A DNA stretch of 64,000 bases from positions 3,224,001 through 3,288,000 of the forward strand of contig NZ_OU963893.1 in assembly GCF_918797525.1 (NCBI RefSeq), in the 5' to 3' direction. Shown in pieces: positions 1-8,771 of this stretch (within the stretch, counting starts at the first letter, position 1; each line of letters opens with the position of its first letter). Under the pieces are notes generated by a model, which was given only the letters and a program-made list of their open reading frames with translations, was not told where the DNA came from and searched no databases. Origin of the DNA: an unidentified bacterial endosymbiont. GTDB taxonomy: Bacteria > Pseudomonadota > Gammaproteobacteria > Enterobacterales > Enterobacteriaceae. The translations under genes and the position numbers were made by a program.

Positions 1-715
1 GGCCGTGGCCTGGGGCGTACGTCACTTTATTCATATCTCTTCGCCGTCGCTCTATTTCGACTATCACCACCATCGTGGCGTACGGGAAGATTTCCGACCC
101 GCGCGTTTTGCCTGCGAATTTGCCCGCAGCAAGGCGGCCAGTGAAGGCGTTATCGACCTGCTGGCGCAGTCGAACCCGCACACCCGTTTTACGGTATTGC
201 GTCCGCAAAGCCTGTTCGGCCCGCATGATAAAGTGTTTGTTCCGCGTCTGGCGCAGATGATGCACCACTACGGCAGCGTGCTACTGCCTCGCGGCGGCGA
301 TGCGCTGGTGGATATGACCTATTACGAAAATGCCGTTCACGCCATGTGGCTGGCGAGCCAGCCGGATAGCAACAATCTGGTGTCAGGCCGGGCCTATAAC
401 ATCACGAACGGTGAACCCTGTACGCTGCGCAGTATTGTCCAGCGGCTGATCGATGAGCTGCAGATCAACTGCCGCATCCGCTCCGTACCGTATCCGATGC
501 TGGATATGATTGCCCGCAGCATGGAGCGCTTTGGCAGTAAATCAGCCAAAGAACCCGCCCTGACCCATTACGGCGTGTCGAAGCTCAACTTTGATTTCAC
601 GCTGGATATCACACGCGCGGAGAATGAACTGGGATACCAACCGAGAGTGACCCTGGATGAAGGAATTATCCGCACGGCGGCATGGTTACGGGATCACGGG
701 AAACTTCATCGCTAA
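1..715 (+). CDS. ybjS: NAD(P)-dependent epimerase/oxidoreductase YbjS, C-terminal part
   Basis: The frame is open at the left edge, so the gene starts outside the window; about 237 C-terminal residues of a protein of about 337 are present. They match what I know of E. coli YbjS nearly throughout ([56 protein letters not shown]). The family is extended short-chain dehydrogenase/reductase: the substrate half is visible here, while the N-terminal Rossmann glycine motif is off-window. The usual catalytic YxxxK appears as FARSK, a Phe in place of Tyr, and E. coli YbjS as I recall it also has EFARSK. The physiological substrate is unknown. In E. coli amiD and ybjQ separate ybjS from ybjP; here amiD is gone and ybjQ is a remnant. 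Confidence 0.9.
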   Translation, partial: AVAWGVRHFIHISSPSLYFDYHHHRGVREDFRPARFACEFARSKAASEGVIDLLAQSNPHTRFTVLRPQSLFGPHDKVFVPRLAQMMHHYGSVLLPRGGDALVDMTYYENAVHAMWLASQPDSNNLVSGRAYNITNGEPCTLRSIVQRLIDELQINCRIRSVPYPMLDMIARSMERFGSKSAKEPALTHYGVSKLNFDFTLDITRAENELGYQPRVTLDEGIIRTAAWLRDHGKLHR

Positions 716-771
716 GGTTTTTGCCGGAGGCAGCGTCTTGCCCGGTATCCATTTCTTAGTGCCGTGAGGGG

Positions 772-1395
772 TTAAAATTTTTCAGGTAAGGTAGTCAGGC
801 TAAGCAGTCGACCTTTCTCCACCACAATATAGTGCCCTTTTTTTAACTCGGCGAGAATTTTTATAATGGTGCTGCGGGCCAGATGGGTATAAGACTGAAT
901 ATAGTCGTAGATATTGATATCGCGGTGATGGTGAACAACCAGTTCATTTATCTCAAGTAAAAACTCACGCACAATAGAATAAGCGCTTCGCGAAACGAGC
1001 ACATCATCGCGTTTACTGAGCAGACAGATATACCACGCCAGCACTTTGGTTAACGCTGGCCACAGGCCTTTACTGTCCATCAGCCGGTAAAATTGGTCTT
1101 TGTTTATCGTACGAACCAGCGTATTGCTTCGAACTACGCCATGCATATGGGAGGAGTGATAATTAATCGCGGCGAGGCCAAAAATACATTGTCCTTGCAG
1201 GTGGAACATACATAAATCATCTGAAGCACGGCGAAAATCAACTTCACCGCTGACAATAATATGAATAACGTCGGCATCCGTTGTGGATATCCGTTGCCAT
1301 TTCCGTAACGTTTTTTCTTCATGGCCTGCAGTGGCCGCCACAATGGCCTCTATTTCAGCCTGCGGTCGCGTACTCTTACCGTAAGTGCTTAACAT
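772..1395 (-). CDS. IprA-type winged-helix transcriptional regulator (CRP-like fold)
   Basis: A 207-residue protein when started at the ATG at 1395; a TTG 17 codons upstream (1446) is the alternative. The N-terminal half (residues about 1-125) looks like a cyclic-nucleotide-binding-type beta barrel. The C-terminal part (about 130-207) carries a helix-turn-helix region (DYIQSYTHLARSTIIKILAEL). The length and pattern fit the IprA/YaiV family, described as modulating hydrogen-peroxide resistance in Salmonella and E. coli. It is transcribed convergently to ybjS and sits where amiD lies in E. coli, so it is a lineage-specific insertion or paralogue. Family assignment is fairly secure, the role is inferred. 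Confidence 0.65.
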   Translation of the reverse strand: MLSTYGKSTRPQAEIEAIVAATAGHEEKTLRKWQRISTTDADVIHIIVSGEVDFRRASDDLCMFHLQGQCIFGLAAINYHSSHMHGVVRSNTLVRTINKDQFYRLMDSKGLWPALTKVLAWYICLLSKRDDVLVSRSAYSIVREFLLEINELVVHHHRDINIYDYIQSYTHLARSTIIKILAELKKGHYIVVEKGRLLSLTTLPEKF

Positions 1396-1565
1396 TTTAT
1401 ATCCGATTAAGGTGTATGAATGAAAGCGATACGTAAGAAAGGTCAACCCGGATAAGAACTTCGTAAGGAGTTAAGACAAAATGAACCAACCGAGGGCTAT
1501 CTTTTTAATTTCATTCATGCAGTAGATCAATCACTCAATATTAATTCACGGTAGCTATAAATCAA

Positions 1566-1841
1566 TTAACTTAAAGTGAATTGATAATGTACTAAAATTT
1601 GATTGCTCTTAAAAAAGTTACCCCAACAGGCGTCAACCCTGCCGTATTTCGCTAACAGTGCCTCGGCAACGGCCAGGGTTTGGACATCCGCGCCCAGCGC
1701 CTTTTCATATGAGCCAGAGCGCCCACCAAGGATATTGCGGATCCCGGCGAAGGAGCCCCCCAGAATGACTTCCCCCGTCACCACACCGCAATACTCCGTA
1801 ATGGGATGCCCTTCCAGGGGCGGGGTTGTTGAAAATTGCCT
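1566..1841 (-). pseudogene. ybjQ: Decayed ybjQ (UPF0145 / YbjQ family)
   Basis: On the minus strand the frame reads [20 protein letters not shown], then TGEVILGG, then [18 protein letters not shown], which is clearly YbjQ. The expected start ATG is AGG at 1839-1841. Several residues between ILG and FAGIR are missing, and after SYEK the sequence jumps to ALGADV before losing similarity. Intact YbjQ is about 107 residues and forms a small pentameric protein of unclear function next to ybjP and artP in E. coli. The start loss plus internal deletions make this a pseudogene at the ancestral position. Confidence 0.75.
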
Positions 1842-1948
1842 GGCTTATCTCCCTCTTTAGCGTTCAATGCGTTAGGCCGTAACTTCGACTGCATTCTCGG
1901 TCCGTTAGGCTATGATTGAATGATCAGTTAACAAATAAGGAAATCAAC

Positions 1949-2467
1949 ATGCGCTACTCTGCTTTAACGCTTTTAGTGCCCTGTGCGCTGGTGCTCAGCG
2001 CCTGTACCACCCCGGTCACGCCGGCCTTTAAGGATATCGGCACCCGTAGCGGCCCCTGTATCGACGGTGGCCCGGATACCGTGGCGCAGCAGTTCTTTGA
2101 TTATCGTATTCAGCACCGTAACAATGACCTGACCGGCCTGCGTCCTTATTTCAGTGACGGGCTGGCAAAACTGCTGAATGATGCTTCACGCTCCCCACAG
2201 CATAACGCCCTGCTTAAATCCGATCCGTTCTCCAGCCGCTCGACGCTTGCGGACAGCGCTAAAGTGGCCAGCGCGTCGACCATTCCCAACACCGATGCGC
2301 GAAACATTCCGCTACGTGTGAAAATGACTCAGGGCAGCCAGACCTGGCAGGATGAAGTGCTGATGATCCGTGAAGGTCAGTGCTGGGCGATAGACGATGT
2401 TCGCTACCTCGGCGGCAGCGTTGATGCCCCGGCAGGCACCCTGCGCCAGTCGATTGAGAACCGCTAA
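1949..2467 (+). CDS. ybjP: Outer-membrane lipoprotein YbjP (DUF3828)
   Basis: A 172-residue protein with a lipoprotein signal (MRYSALTLLVPCALVLSAC) whose lipobox LSAC places the lipidated Cys at residue 19. The ATG at 1949 is chosen because AAGGAAATCAAC just precedes it and it gives the 171-172 aa length of E. coli YbjP; the frame is open 11 codons further upstream to 1916 but that would spoil the signal peptide. The mature part resembles the DUF3828 domain (RPYFSDGLAKLL, DEVLMIREGQCWAIDDVRYL). Function is unknown. It lies immediately upstream of artP, as in E. coli, but on its own transcript. Confidence 0.88.
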   Translation: MRYSALTLLVPCALVLSACTTPVTPAFKDIGTRSGPCIDGGPDTVAQQFFDYRIQHRNNDLTGLRPYFSDGLAKLLNDASRSPQHNALLKSDPFSSRSTLADSAKVASASTIPNTDARNIPLRVKMTQGSQTWQDEVLMIREGQCWAIDDVRYLGGSVDAPAGTLRQSIENR

Positions 2468-2613
2468 TCCATCCCTTATAAACCGCTAACCCCCGTAAAA
2501 TGTGCGGCATTTCTGATGGAATGCCGACATTTATACTCGCCGCCCTGCCCCTTCGCTATTTTGTGCTATGTTTAGAGAAGATCACGAGTTATATTTAACT
2601 TTTAACGCAGAAA

Positions 2614-2631
2614 TATTGCATAACTATTCTG
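2614..2631 (+). promoter_or_regulatory. Possible ARG box upstream of artP
   Basis: TTGCATAACTATTCTG resembles the ArgR half-site pair (consensus TGAATwwwwATTCA), about 65 bases before the artP start. In E. coli artP and artJ are repressed by ArgR with arginine. The match is imperfect in both arms, so this is tentative. Confidence 0.4.
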
Positions 2632-2693
2632 TCAACGGTACTATCTGCGGCCTCAATTGCTATCAATTGCCTGGATGAGTAAAGACTGCCCCG

Positions 2694-3422
2694 ATGAGTA
2701 TTAAACTAAATGGCATTAACTGCTTCTACGGCGCACACCAGGCGCTGTTTGACATCACGCTGAACTGCCCGGAGGGCGAAACGCTGGTTTTGCTTGGCCC
2801 AAGCGGCGCAGGTAAAAGCTCCCTTCTGCGTGTTCTTAATCTGCTTGAAATGCCCCGTTCAGGTACGCTGGCGATCGCCGGCAACCATTTCGATTTCGCG
2901 AACCCCCCTTCTGATAAAGCGATTCGCGGACTGCGTCAAAACGTGGGCATGGTCTTCCAGCAATATAATCTCTGGCCGCACCTGACGGTCGTACAGAACC
3001 TGATTGAAGCGCCGTGCCGGGTGCTCGGTTTAAGCAAGGAGCAGGCGATGGCACGTGCGGAAAAACTGCTGGAACGTCTGCGCCTTAAGCCTTATAGCGA
3101 TCGCTTTCCTTTGCATTTGTCCGGGGGTCAGCAGCAGCGGGTGGCAATTGCCCGTGCGCTGATGATGGAGCCTGCGGTGCTGCTGTTTGATGAACCCACG
3201 GCCGCGCTGGATCCGGAAATTACTGCCCAGATCGTGAGTATTATTCGTGAGCTGGCGGAAACCAACATCACTCAGGTCATCGTCACCCACGAAGTGGAAG
3301 TGGCGCGCAAAACCGCCAGCCGGGTGGTGTACATGGAAAACGGGTATATTGTTGAGCAAGGTGACGCCAGCTGCTTCACCCATCCGCAAACCGATGCCTT
3401 TAAAAATTACTTATCTCACTGA
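2694..3422 (+). CDS. artP: Arginine ABC transporter ATPase ArtP
   Basis: A 242-residue single-domain ABC ATPase of the polar amino acid uptake class. Walker A is GPSGAGKSS (around residues 36-44), the Q-loop lies in [12 protein letters not shown], the signature is LSGGQQQR and Walker B is [14 protein letters not shown], followed by the H-loop in IVTHEVE. It powers uptake of L-arginine through ArtQM, with ArtI/ArtJ delivering substrate in the periplasm. It is first in artP-artI-artQ-artM; artI starts 19 bases after its stop. Full length matches E. coli ArtP (242 aa). Confidence 0.97.
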   Translation: MSIKLNGINCFYGAHQALFDITLNCPEGETLVLLGPSGAGKSSLLRVLNLLEMPRSGTLAIAGNHFDFANPPSDKAIRGLRQNVGMVFQQYNLWPHLTVVQNLIEAPCRVLGLSKEQAMARAEKLLERLRLKPYSDRFPLHLSGGQQQRVAIARALMMEPAVLLFDEPTAALDPEITAQIVSIIRELAETNITQVIVTHEVEVARKTASRVVYMENGYIVEQGDASCFTHPQTDAFKNYLSH

Positions 3423-3441
3423 TGTGTTAGGGAAAATGATA

Positions 3442-4173
3442 ATGAAAAAAGTATTGCTTGCCGCGCTGCTTGCTAGCGTCTGCTTTTCCGCTACCGCAGC
3501 CCAGACCATTCGTTTCGCAACCGAAGCGTCTTATCCTCCGTTTGAATCCATTGACGAAAACAACAAAATTGTTGGCTTCGACGTGGATCTGGCTAACGCC
3601 CTGTGTAAAGAGATCGACGCGACCTGTACCTTCACCAATCAGTCGTTTGACAGCCTGATCCCAAGCCTGAAGTTCCGCCGTATCGACGCCGTCATGGCAG
3701 GTATGGACATCACACCTGAGCGTGAAAAACAGGTGCTGTTCACCACGCCGTACTATGACAACTCCGCCCTGTTTATTGGTCAGAAAGGGAAATTCACCGC
3801 CATTGATCAGTTGAAAGGCAAGAAGGTGGGCGTGCAGAACGGCACGACGCACCAGAAATTCATTATGGATAAGCACCCGGAAATCACTACCGTTCCGTAT
3901 GACAGCTACCAGAATGCGAAGCTGGATCTGCAAAACGGACGTATCGATAGCGTATTCGGAGATACCGCCGTAGTGACCGAGTGGCTGAAAGCGAACGACA
4001 AACTGGCCCCGGTGGGCGATAAGGTGACCGATAAAGCGTACTTCGGCACGGGCCTTGGCATCGCTGTGCGTCAGGGCAATACCGAGCTGCAGCAGAAATT
4101 TAACGCGGCGCTGGAAAAAGTGAAGAAAGACGGCACCTACGAAACCATCTACCAAAAATGGTTCCAGAAGTAA
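3442..4173 (+). CDS. artI: Arginine-system periplasmic binding protein ArtI
   Basis: A 243-residue type 2 periplasmic binding protein. The signal peptide MKKVLLAALLASVCFSATAA is followed by the mature start QTIRFATEASYPPFES. The frame runs open upstream into artP; the ATG at 3442 is chosen because it begins the signal peptide and gives the 243 aa length of E. coli ArtI (an ATG two codons earlier at 3436 is possible). The family signature GFDVDLANALCKEID and the ligand-site segment SGMDITPER-like AGMDITPER are present. In E. coli ArtJ is the arginine binder and the ArtI ligand is less certain. Closely related to ArtJ in this window. Confidence 0.95.
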   Translation: MKKVLLAALLASVCFSATAAQTIRFATEASYPPFESIDENNKIVGFDVDLANALCKEIDATCTFTNQSFDSLIPSLKFRRIDAVMAGMDITPEREKQVLFTTPYYDNSALFIGQKGKFTAIDQLKGKKVGVQNGTTHQKFIMDKHPEITTVPYDSYQNAKLDLQNGRIDSVFGDTAVVTEWLKANDKLAPVGDKVTDKAYFGTGLGIAVRQGNTELQQKFNAALEKVKKDGTYETIYQKWFQK

Positions 4174-4179
4174 CTTCAG

Positions 4180-4896
4180 ATGAATGAAATTTTTCCTTTA
4201 GCAAGCGCCGCCGGGATGACCGTCGGCCTTGCCGTCTGCGCCCTGATTATCGGCCTCGTGCTGGCGATGTTCTTTGCGGTGTGGGAATCAGCGAAATGGT
4301 TCCCTGTCGCCTGGACGGGTTCAGCGCTGGTGACCGTGCTGCGTGGGTTGCCCGAAATTCTGGTGGTCCTGTTTGTCTATTTCGGTTCTTCACAGCTGCT
4401 GCTCATGCTGTCGGACGGCTTTACGCTTAATCTCGGCGTTGTGCAGATCCCGGTGCAGTTGCAAATTGAGAATTTTAACGTCAGCCCGTTCCTGTGCGGG
4501 GTGATTGCGCTCTCCTTGCTCTATGCCGCTTATGCGTCGCAAACCCTGCGCGGCGCGCTGAAAGCCGTGCCTCAGGGGCAGTGGGAATCCGGCCAGGCGT
4601 TAGGCTTGTCAAAAGCGGCGATCTTCTTTCGCCTGGTGATGCCGCAGATGTGGCGCCATGCTCTGCCGGGGCTGGGTAACCAGTGGCTGGTGCTGCTGAA
4701 AGATACCGCGCTGGTTAGCCTGATTAGCGTTAATGATTTGATGCTGCAAACCAAAAGTATCGCCACCCGTACCCAGGAGCCGTTTACCTGGTACATTGTG
4801 GCGGCATCTATCTACCTGGTGATCACGTTGCTGAGTCAGTATATCCTCAAGCGCATTGACCTGCGTGCGACGCGTTTTGAACGGAGACCAGGCTGA
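4180..4896 (+). CDS. artQ: Arginine ABC transporter permease ArtQ
   Basis: A 238-residue inner-membrane permease of the His/Glu/Gln/Arg family with about five membrane segments. The EAA loop that docks onto the ATPase reads [20 protein letters not shown]. It pairs with ArtM to form the translocation channel. The ATG at 4180 follows the artI stop by six bases, and its stop overlaps the artM start (the ATGs and TGA share bases around 4894-4898), indicating translational coupling. Length equals E. coli ArtQ. Confidence 0.96.
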   Translation: MNEIFPLASAAGMTVGLAVCALIIGLVLAMFFAVWESAKWFPVAWTGSALVTVLRGLPEILVVLFVYFGSSQLLLMLSDGFTLNLGVVQIPVQLQIENFNVSPFLCGVIALSLLYAAYASQTLRGALKAVPQGQWESGQALGLSKAAIFFRLVMPQMWRHALPGLGNQWLVLLKDTALVSLISVNDLMLQTKSIATRTQEPFTWYIVAASIYLVITLLSQYILKRIDLRATRFERRPG

Positions 4897-5564
4897 TGCT
4901 GGAATATTTACCCGAGCTAATGAAAGGGCTGCATACCAGCCTGACGCTAACCGTTGCGTCCATCATCGTGGCGCTGATTTTGGCGCTGATCTTCACCATC
5001 GTCCTGACCTTAAAAACGCCGGTGCTGGTATGGATAGTGCGTGCTTACATCACCCTCTTTACCGGTACGCCGCTGTTGGTGCAGATCTTCCTGATTTACT
5101 ACGGCCCGGGCCAGTTCCCGTCGCTGCAGGCGTATCCGGTTATCTGGCACTTGCTCTCTGAGCCGTGGCTGTGCGCACTGATTGCGCTTTCCCTCAACAG
5201 TGCGGCCTATACCACTCAACTGTTTTACGGCGCTATCCGCGCGATACCGGAAGGTCAATGGCAGTCCTGCGGCGCGCTGGGGATGAGCAAGAAAGATACG
5301 CTGGCGATTTTGCTCCCTTACGCCTTTAAGCGCGCGCTGTCCTCTTATTCCAACGAGGTGGTGCTGGTATTCAAGAGCACTTCTCTGGCCTATACCATCA
5401 CCCTGATGGAAGTGATGGGCCACGGACAATTACTCTATGGACGCACCTATGACGTAATGGTGTTTGGTGCGGCAGGTCTGGTTTATTTAGTGGTGAACGG
5501 TCTGTTGACGCTGATGATGCGCTTGATTGAACGTAAAGCGCTGGCGTTTGAGCGCAGAAATTAA
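4896..5564 (+). CDS. artM: Arginine ABC transporter permease ArtM
   Basis: A 222-residue permease, partner of ArtQ. Multiple membrane spans and an EAA loop (GAIRAIPEGQWQSCGALGMS) are visible. The start overlaps the artQ stop by one base, so the two subunits are probably made in equal amounts. It ends the artPIQM operon; a strong terminator follows at 5593. Length equals E. coli ArtM. Confidence 0.96.
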   Translation: MLEYLPELMKGLHTSLTLTVASIIVALILALIFTIVLTLKTPVLVWIVRAYITLFTGTPLLVQIFLIYYGPGQFPSLQAYPVIWHLLSEPWLCALIALSLNSAAYTTQLFYGAIRAIPEGQWQSCGALGMSKKDTLAILLPYAFKRALSSYSNEVVLVFKSTSLAYTITLMEVMGHGQLLYGRTYDVMVFGAAGLVYLVVNGLLTLMMRLIERKALAFERRN

Positions 5565-5592
5565 CCCCAGATGTGCATAAGATGGTTTGCAG

Positions 5593-5628
5593 AAAGCGGG
5601 CAACATGATGTGTTTCCCGCTTTTTTTT
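5593..5628 (+). terminator. Rho-independent terminator after artM
   Basis: The 8-bp stem AAAGCGGG / CCCGCTTT with a 15-base loop runs directly into a T8 tract. It separates artPIQM from the independently transcribed artJ. Confidence 0.85.
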
Positions 5629-5658
5629 AAGCATAAAAACAATACTTAGTCATTTTTA

Positions 5659-5674
5659 TTGCATATAAATTCAA
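5659..5674 (+). promoter_or_regulatory. ARG box (ArgR operator) upstream of artJ
   Basis: TTGCATATAAATTCAA fits the ArgR box consensus (TGAATwwwwATTCA) with a single deviation in the left arm, 70-85 bases before the artJ start. E. coli artJ is ArgR-repressed. Additional weaker similarity lies immediately upstream, as expected for paired boxes. Confidence 0.6.
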
Positions 5675-5744
5675 TCACTGGCATTGTACCTTCATGCCGC
5701 AGACACAGCGCATAATGACAAGATTGACAGACGGGAGTTTTACA

Positions 5745-6476
5745 ATGAAGAAGATCGTTCTGACCGCATTACTGGCAACGTTCGCCGCTGGCGCATCCGC
5801 TGCAGACAAAATCAGTTTCGGCGTTTCCGCCACCTATCCGCCGTTTGAATCGCTGGATGCCAGCAACCAGATCGTGGGTTTTGATATCGATCTTGCGAAA
5901 GCCCTGTGCGCGCAGATGCAGGCCAACTGCACGTTCACTAACCACGCATTTGACAGCCTGATCCCGTCGCTGAAATTTAAAAAATACGATGCGGTGATCT
6001 CCGGTATGGATATCACGCCGGAGCGGAGCAAGCAGGTCTCCTTCACCGACCCGTATTACGCCAACTCCGCCGTGGTGATTGCAAAAAAAGGGGCCTACAC
6101 CGCCTTTGACCAGTTGAAAGGTAAACGCATTGGCATGGAAAACGGCACAACGCATCAGAAATACCTGCAGGACAAACATCCTGAAGTGAAAACCGTCGCC
6201 TATGACAGCTACCAGAACGCGATTATCGACCTCAAAAACGGCCGTATCGATGGCGTATTTGGCGACACTGCCGTGGTCAACGAATGGCTGAAAACCAACC
6301 CACAGCTGGGTACGGCAACGGAAAAAGTGACCGATCCGCAGTACTTCGGGACGGGCCTCGGTATCGCGGTGCGTCCGGATAACAAAGCCCTGCTGGAAAA
6401 ACTCAACGTCGCCCTGAAGGCGATTAAAGCCGACGGTACGTATCAGAAAATCAGCGAGCAGTGGTTCCCGCAGTAA
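5745..6476 (+). CDS. artJ: Arginine-binding periplasmic protein ArtJ
   Basis: A 243-residue type 2 periplasmic binding protein with signal peptide MKKIVLTALLATFAAGASA, cleaved before ADKISFG. The ATG at 5745 is preceded by GGGAG at good spacing; the frame is open 17 codons upstream but those encode no signal. The mature protein is strongly similar to ArtI in this window (GFDIDLAKALC, SLIPSLKFKKYDAV, NGTTHQKYLQDKHPE), so artI and artJ are paralogues. In E. coli ArtJ is the high-affinity L-arginine binder feeding ArtPQM. It has its own promoter with an ARG box. Confidence 0.96.
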   Translation: MKKIVLTALLATFAAGASAADKISFGVSATYPPFESLDASNQIVGFDIDLAKALCAQMQANCTFTNHAFDSLIPSLKFKKYDAVISGMDITPERSKQVSFTDPYYANSAVVIAKKGAYTAFDQLKGKRIGMENGTTHQKYLQDKHPEVKTVAYDSYQNAIIDLKNGRIDGVFGDTAVVNEWLKTNPQLGTATEKVTDPQYFGTGLGIAVRPDNKALLEKLNVALKAIKADGTYQKISEQWFPQ

Positions 6477-6483
6477 ACTCTTT

Positions 6484-6533
6484 TGCCGGGTGGCCTGGCC
6501 TACGGGGGTGGTCTGTAGGCCGGGCCACCCGGC
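6484..6533. repeat. REP-like palindrome / bidirectional terminator between artJ and the sensor kinase
   Basis: A long imperfect hairpin: GCCGGGTGGC and GGCCTAC on the left arm pair with GTAGGCC and GCCACCCGGC on the right. It occupies the gap between two convergent genes, the usual place for enterobacterial REP units, and may end transcripts from both sides. It has no clear T tract. Confidence 0.6.
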
Positions 6534-6539
6534 AATGTC

Positions 6540-8009
6540 TTATAAAGGCACGAAGAACCGGAAACGCGCGCCGCGCACCGAATCCATTAGCCTGATCCCG
6601 CCGCCATGCAGTTCAAGCATCCGTTTAACAATCAACAGCCCCAGCCCTCCACGGTTCTCCCGCGACGCCTGCGTATTCAATGTCGAAGGCCGCTGGAATA
6701 AAAAGTCCTGTAGCGCCGCATCAACGCCGGTGCCACTGTCCTGGACTTCCACCTGCAGCTTTTGATCCTCTTGCCACACCGCCAGGCGGATCTCCCCCCC
6801 GGCAGGCGTATGGCGCATCGCGTTATCCAGCAGATTGGTCACCACGCGCTCTATCATGGAGACATCGGCATTCACCAGCGGCAGCGGCCCCGGGAGATCA
6901 ATATGCAGGTTCAGCTCGCGCGTGCGGGCCGTTAGTTCAAACTTCTGCGCCACGTCGGAAATCAGCTCGCCCATCGCAAAGCGTTCCCGCTGCGGCTTAA
7001 TGCCGCCGTGCTCCAGCCGCGCCAGTTCAAATAGCTGCTGAGACAGATGGCGCACCTTTTGCCCCTGGCGCAGCGCGGTGGCGAGATATTGCTGATGCTC
7101 CTGCGGCGTGAGCGTGGCGGATTTGAGCGACAGCGTTTCCAGATAGCCCAGCAACGAGGTCAGCGGGGTACGTAAATCATGGGAGATGTTGGCAATAAAC
7201 TCCCGGCGCTGGCGATCGCTGTCGGCCAGTTGATCCCACTGGGAGGTGATTTTGCGTGCCAGCTCGATAAAGGTATTACGCAGCAGGGCCACTTCATCAT
7301 TGCCCGCCGGCTCCAGGGAGAGTGTCGCCAGCCGTTTGATGGCGGTGATACTGTCCTGCTCAAGCCCGGCAACTTCATCGGTTAACTGCTTCACGGGCCG
7401 CGTAACCCAATACCACACCAGTCCCCCCGCCAGCAGGCCAAACAGCGCGACCCACAGCAATGACCACAGTACGGTGCTCCAGAGCGCTTTATGCCAGGCC
7501 ATTTCCGCCAGCGCATTAGACTCTTCGCCCTGCAAAATGATGTAGAGATACCCTTTCAGTTCACCGTCCTGGCGCAGCGGCGTGGCGCTAAATACTTTTT
7601 GATTCTGGCTGCGCGGATCGTCACCCAGCACCGGCATTACCGCCCCGCTGAGGAAAGTGTGCACCGGAACAAGATCAATGTTTTGCCGCTGAATGTGGCC
7701 CGGCGGGGCAGCATCCGCCATAATGTCGCCGTCAGGGGAGATAACGTACAACTCCACGCTCGGATTAAAGGTCATTAGCCGGTCAAACAGGGGCTTTAAC
7801 GCGCTACGGTTTACCTGGCCCTGCGCATCCAGAATAGGTTCACGCTGAACGATCTGTTGCGCCAGCCCGCCGGACAGCCGCTGGACCATCGCGTTACCGT
7901 ACTGCTTGCTGTTGTAAAGCTGCACCGCGCAGGCGACGGTGGCGCAGAGCAGCAGCAGCAGAATAAACAGCACAGTCAGCCGCTGGCTGAGGCTAAAGCG
8001 CCGCATCAT
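6540..8009 (-). CDS. Two-component sensor histidine kinase, inner membrane
   Basis: A 489-residue kinase with membrane segments at about 11-30 and 175-200 enclosing a periplasmic sensor of roughly 145 residues, then a HAMP-like linker. The HisKA motif is ISHDLRTPLTSLLGYLE with the phospho-acceptor at His277. The HATPase boxes are N (NLLDNAMRH, Asn396), G1 (DSGTGVD) and G2 (GGLGL). Its start overlaps the regulator stop by 17 bases, so the pair is co-translated. The signal sensed is unknown; the sensor domain is not one I recognise. This pair is absent between artJ and rlmC in E. coli K-12, so it is an accessory system. Location next to art genes does not prove a role in arginine sensing. Confidence 0.9.
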   Translation of the reverse strand: MMRRFSLSQRLTVLFILLLLLCATVACAVQLYNSKQYGNAMVQRLSGGLAQQIVQREPILDAQGQVNRSALKPLFDRLMTFNPSVELYVISPDGDIMADAAPPGHIQRQNIDLVPVHTFLSGAVMPVLGDDPRSQNQKVFSATPLRQDGELKGYLYIILQGEESNALAEMAWHKALWSTVLWSLLWVALFGLLAGGLVWYWVTRPVKQLTDEVAGLEQDSITAIKRLATLSLEPAGNDEVALLRNTFIELARKITSQWDQLADSDRQRREFIANISHDLRTPLTSLLGYLETLSLKSATLTPQEHQQYLATALRQGQKVRHLSQQLFELARLEHGGIKPQRERFAMGELISDVAQKFELTARTRELNLHIDLPGPLPLVNADVSMIERVVTNLLDNAMRHTPAGGEIRLAVWQEDQKLQVEVQDSGTGVDAALQDFLFQRPSTLNTQASRENRGGLGLLIVKRMLELHGGGIRLMDSVRGARFRFFVPL

Positions 8010-8700
8010 GGTTCAGCTCCGCAAATTTATAGCCTTTACCCCAGACGGTACGAATGATCTCCGGCTCGGCGGCATCTTTTTCAATTTTGATGCGCAAACG
8101 GTTGATGTGGGTGTTGACGGTGTGTTCATAGCCTTCGTGCTGATAGCCCCAGACTTGCTCCAGCAGCGCCAGACGCGAAAAAACGTCGCCGGGATGACGG
8201 GCAAAAAAGTACAGCAGTTCAAATTCACGCGGCGTGAGATCGACAAGCTGGCCGTTCAGGCGCACCGTGCGGGCCAGCGGGTCGATTGTCAGCCCATGCG
8301 CCTGAATATGGCCCGAAGTCTGCGCCTGCCCCATCGCCTGCTGGCGACGGAATAGCGCCTTGATACGCGCAATCAACTCCTGTACCGAGAAGGGTTTTGC
8401 CAGGTAATCATCGGCGCCGGTTTCCAGCCCGGTGATGCGATCGGTTTCGCTACTGCGGGCGCTGATGATGATAACCGGCAGGTAGCGGGTCATCTGGCGG
8501 ATCCGCCGGCAAATCTCCAGGCCATCAACGTTGGGGAGCATTAAATCGAGGATCACCGCGTCCCACGGCTGGGTTTCCAGGCGTTGTAAGGCCCCGCTCC
8601 CGTCCGGCTCGTGGGTTATTGCGTAACCTTCGTCTTCAAGGTTCAGACGCAGGAGCGCGGCGATATCATTATCATCTTCAACCAGCAGGATCTGCTTCAT
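7993..8700 (-). CDS. OmpR/PhoB-family response regulator
   Basis: A 235-residue regulator. The receiver domain (1-118) has the acidic pair in LVEDDND, phospho-acceptor Asp52 in VILDLMLP, a switch Ser in IIISARS and Lys102 in LAKPF. The C-terminal winged-helix domain (about 138-228) carries DLTPREFELLYFFARHPGDV and VNTHINRLRIKIE. It is the upstream gene of the pair with the overlapping histidine kinase. Its targets are unknown. A short gap to rlmC on the left-hand transcript side leaves room for its own promoter after 8700. Confidence 0.93.
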   Translation of the reverse strand: MKQILLVEDDNDIAALLRLNLEDEGYAITHEPDGSGALQRLETQPWDAVILDLMLPNVDGLEICRRIRQMTRYLPVIIISARSSETDRITGLETGADDYLAKPFSVQELIARIKALFRRQQAMGQAQTSGHIQAHGLTIDPLARTVRLNGQLVDLTPREFELLYFFARHPGDVFSRLALLEQVWGYQHEGYEHTVNTHINRLRIKIEKDAAEPEIIRTVWGKGYKFAELNHDAAL

Positions 8701-8771
8701 CGTAAGCCTTCATTCAATTCTAATGGCTTAAGCTTACCTGATTTTGCAGGGCGCAAGAGTTCACATTTTGT

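Noticed and set aside
1603..1860. 85-aa plus-strand ORF
   Set aside because: It lies antisense to the ybjQ remnant, which explains the open frame.
3427..4155. 242-aa minus-strand ORF over artI
   Set aside because: Antisense shadow of a highly conserved gene; no start signal or family resemblance.
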